Source of the DNA: an uncultured Bacilli bacterium
Lineage (GTDB): Bacteria > Bacillota_I > Bacilli_A > RF39 > UBA660
Direction: 5' to 3'
NCBI GenBank assembly: GCA_934130235.1
Contig: CAKOXU010000030.1
Span: 1-8,068, forward strand
Length of the DNA stretch: 8,068 nucleotides
The translations under genes were made by a program, and so were the position numbers. Shown here in pieces: positions 5,642 to 8,068 of the stretch (its first letter is position 1; the number at the start of each line of letters is the position of its first letter). The notes beneath the pieces are model-generated. The model had not been told where the DNA came from, ran no database searches, and was given only the letters and a program-made list of their open reading frames with translations.

Positions 5642-8047
5642 ATGTTAGAATTAAAAAATATAACTAAAAAATACTGTATTGGAGATTATGTTCAATATGC
5701 TCTTAAAGATGTGAATATTAATTTTAGAAAATGTGAATTTGTAAGTGTATTAGGGCCTTCTGGAAGTGGTAAGACTACTCTTTTAAACATAATTGGTGGT
5801 CTCGATAGATATGATGAAGGAAATTTAATAATAAATGGTGTTTCCACAAAAAAATATAAGGATAAAGATTGGGATTCGTATAGAAATCATAATGTAGGAT
5901 TTGTGTTTCAAAATTATAATTTAATATATCATCAGACTGTATTATCTAATGTTGAGTTAGCTCTTACTCTTGCGGGAATAAATAAAAAAGAAAGAAAAAA
6001 AAGAGCCATAGAGGTACTTGATAAAGTAGGCTTAAAAAAACATATAAATAAAAAGCCAAATCAATTGTCAGGTGGTCAGATGCAGAGAGTTGCAATTGCA
6101 CGAGCGCTCGTTAATAATCCTGATATTCTACTTGCTGATGAGCCAACGGGAGCTTTGGATTCAGAAACTAGTTTACAAATAATGGATCTTTTAAAAGAGA
6201 TTTCTAAGACTAAATTAGTAATTATGGTTACTCATAACCCTATACTTGCTAAGGATTATTCTACTCGTATAATAGATATAAAAGATGGTCAAATAGTTAA
6301 TGATAGTAATCCTTATGATCATGTTAAAACAATACTAAGTAACAAAAAGATCAAAAATACTAATATGAGCTTTTTAACTTCGTTAAGTTTAAGTTTAAAT
6401 AATTTGATGACTAAAAAAGGAAGAACTATACTTACTGCTTTTGCAGGTTCCATAGGTATTATAGGAATCGCACTTATTTTGTCTTTATCGAATGGAGTAA
6501 ATACATATATTAAAAAAACTCAAGAAGATACTTTAACATCCTATCCATTAACAATAGAAAAAAAGAGTATAGATGCACAAGATGCGTTAAGTAGTTTTAT
6601 GAGTAATAAAGATAATAATAATCCTGATAAAGATGCAATTTATTCAAACGATATTATGTATAATATGATGTCATCTTTTAATAATAAAATAAGTACTAAC
6701 AATTTAAAAGATTTTAAAAAATATTTAGAAACACATGATGAAATAAAAAATTATTCGAATGACATTAAGTATGGTTATAATATTGACTTACAAGTTTATA
6801 CTAAAGACTATATAAAAGTTAATCCAACTGATATACTATCTGAATTTTATAAAACTGACAGTGCTGTATACACTGATAATATGAGAGTATTTAATGAGTT
6901 AAGTGAAAACCAAAAACTTATTGAAAGCCAATATGATTTACTAGAAGGCAGTTATGCAACTTCGAAAGATGAGATTGTATTAATTGTTGATAAAAATAAT
7001 GAAATAAATGATTATGTATTATATTCATTAGGCTTAAAAGATCAAAAAGAATTACAACAAATTATGAATTTAATGAAATCTGGTAAAAAAATTAAAAAAG
7101 TTAAGCAGACAAAATATAATTATGATGATATATTAAATAAAGAGTTTAAGTTAGTTATAAATTCTGATTATTATTCTTATGAAAATGGTGTTTGGGTTGA
7201 TAGAAGTAGTGATTATTCTTATTTAAACAACCTAGTTGATAAATCATTAACTATAAAAATAGTTGGAATTATTAGACAAAAAGAAGATTCAAATATATCT
7301 GTTGTAAATGGAATAGGATATACAAAAGAACTACAGGACTATGTTATAAATAGTATAAATGAGAGTGATATAGCTCGTGAACAGTTAGATAATAAATCAA
7401 TTGATGTTTTTACTAATAAGAAGTTCAGTGGTATGAACACATATGAAACTAATTTAGAAAAAATTGGGATTGTATCTTTAGATGATCCAGATGTAATTAA
7501 TATATATCCAACTGATTTTAAATCTAAAGAGAAAATAGAAAAATATATAAAAGATTATAACAAAGGTAAAAAAGAAAGTGATAAAATTGAATATACCGAT
7601 TATGTTGGACTTTTAATGAATAGTGTTACTACTATAGTAGATGTAATAGGCATGGTACTTATTGCATTTGTTTCAATATCTTTAATTGTATCTAGTATAA
7701 TGATTGGAATTATTACATATATTAGTGTTTTGGAGAGAACTAAGGAAATAGGCATACTAAGAAGTATAGGTGCGAAAAAGAAAGATATTTCACGTGTATT
7801 TAATGCTGAAACATTTATAATAGGGATATCCGCTGGTGGATTAGGTATAGCTATAACTTTGCTTCTTAACATATGTATCAATAGCATAATAAAAAATTTA
7901 ACTAATATATATGTAAAATCTGCTTTACCTTTAAGTGGCGCGATTATCTTAATTATAATTAGTACGTTATTGACTTTGGTAGCAGGATTGATTCCATCAA
8001 GAATAGCTTCTCGCAAAGATCCTGTAGTAGCTCTAAGAACTGAATAA
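5642..8047 (+). CDS. MacB-type ABC transporter, fused ATPase and FtsX-like permease
   Basis: A single 801-residue chain joins an ATPase to a permease, as in MacB and related mechanotransmission-type (type VII) ABC proteins, which drive work outside the membrane such as lipoprotein, peptide or toxin export. The ATPase (about 1-225) has Walker A GPSGSGKTT at 38-46 (Lys44), Q-loop Gln90, signature LSGGQ at 142-146, Walker B LLADEP with Asp166/Glu167, and switch His198. Helix 1 is at about 261-283. A large extracytoplasmic domain spans about 284-662. Three helices follow at about 665-693, 724-744 and 768-787, with the conserved cytoplasmic stretch ERTKEIGILRSIGA at 698-711 and a typical SRIASRKDPVVALR ending. 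AGGAG at 5633-5637 supports the ATG at 5642, with a rather short spacer. No promoter fits between the htrA hairpin and this gene, so co-transcription with htrA is likely. The extracytoplasmic domain, about 380 residues, has no motif I recognise, so the substrate is unknown. Confidence 0.9.
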   Translation: MLELKNITKKYCIGDYVQYALKDVNINFRKCEFVSVLGPSGSGKTTLLNIIGGLDRYDEGNLIINGVSTKKYKDKDWDSYRNHNVGFVFQNYNLIYHQTVLSNVELALTLAGINKKERKKRAIEVLDKVGLKKHINKKPNQLSGGQMQRVAIARALVNNPDILLADEPTGALDSETSLQIMDLLKEISKTKLVIMVTHNPILAKDYSTRIIDIKDGQIVNDSNPYDHVKTILSNKKIKNTNMSFLTSLSLSLNNLMTKKGRTILTAFAGSIGIIGIALILSLSNGVNTYIKKTQEDTLTSYPLTIEKKSIDAQDALSSFMSNKDNNNPDKDAIYSNDIMYNMMSSFNNKISTNNLKDFKKYLETHDEIKNYSNDIKYGYNIDLQVYTKDYIKVNPTDILSEFYKTDSAVYTDNMRVFNELSENQKLIESQYDLLEGSYATSKDEIVLIVDKNNEINDYVLYSLGLKDQKELQQIMNLMKSGKKIKKVKQTKYNYDDILNKEFKLVINSDYYSYENGVWVDRSSDYSYLNNLVDKSLTIKIVGIIRQKEDSNISVVNGIGYTKELQDYVINSINESDIAREQLDNKSIDVFTNKKFSGMNTYETNLEKIGIVSLDDPDVINIYPTDFKSKEKIEKYIKDYNKGKKESDKIEYTDYVGLLMNSVTTIVDVIGMVLIAFVSISLIVSSIMIGIITYISVLERTKEIGILRSIGAKKKDISRVFNAETFIIGISAGGLGIAITLLLNICINSIIKNLTNIYVKSALPLSGAIILIIISTLLTLVAGLIPSRIASRKDPVVALRTE

Positions 8048-8068
8048 GTTGTTGTAAATAAAATAAAA

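Noticed and set aside
1..8068. CRISPR array, tRNA/rRNA, insertion sequence, prophage or toxin-antitoxin genes
   Set aside because: No spaced palindromic repeats, RNA-gene features, transposase or integrase motifs, terminal inverted repeats or target duplications were seen; the genes fill nearly all of the window.

Overview
The window comes from a strongly AT-rich, low-G+C Gram-positive-type bacterium (by eye about 30% G+C, A/T-ending codons throughout, Arg mostly AGA). TGA is a real stop (it ends uvrA) and Trp is TGG, so the standard bacterial code applies and the Mycoplasma code is excluded. The gene content fits an uncultured gut-type Bacilli/Mollicutes-related lineage such as RF39 or Erysipelotrichia: a BspA-like leucine-rich surface protein, a membrane-anchored HtrA with one PDZ domain, and a single-chain MacB-type ABC protein. 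The lineage is inferred; no marker gene here fixes it.

Layout, all on the + strand. (1) 1-1029: the 3' part of an extracellular leucine-rich-repeat protein, cut by the window start and closed by an intrinsic terminator whose stem overlaps the stop codon. (2) 1052-3910: a sigma-A-type promoter and uvrA, the nucleotide-excision-repair damage sensor, followed with a 4-nt ATGA overlap by a small two-helix membrane protein resembling the YcxB family (3907-4377). (3) 4378-5614: a short control region with an 11-bp-period direct repeat and an extended -10 candidate, then htrA. (4) 5603-5629: a terminator-like hairpin whose loop is the htrA stop codon. (5) 5642-8047: an ABC transporter with fused ATPase and permease, starting 12 nt after the T tract with no room for its own promoter. 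The last 21 bases (8048-8068) are AT-rich spacer with nothing recognisable. No stretch longer than 300 bases lacks a gene.

How the genes relate: uvrA and the YcxB-like gene look translationally coupled although no functional link is known. htrA and the ABC gene look like a read-through pair in envelope quality control or export, with the hairpin between them possibly lowering expression of the second gene. I see no mobile element, CRISPR array, RNA gene or clearly new multi-gene system. The items most worth a second look are small: matching departures from consensus in both ABC signature motifs of UvrA, the direct repeat before htrA, and the hairpin built around the htrA stop codon.
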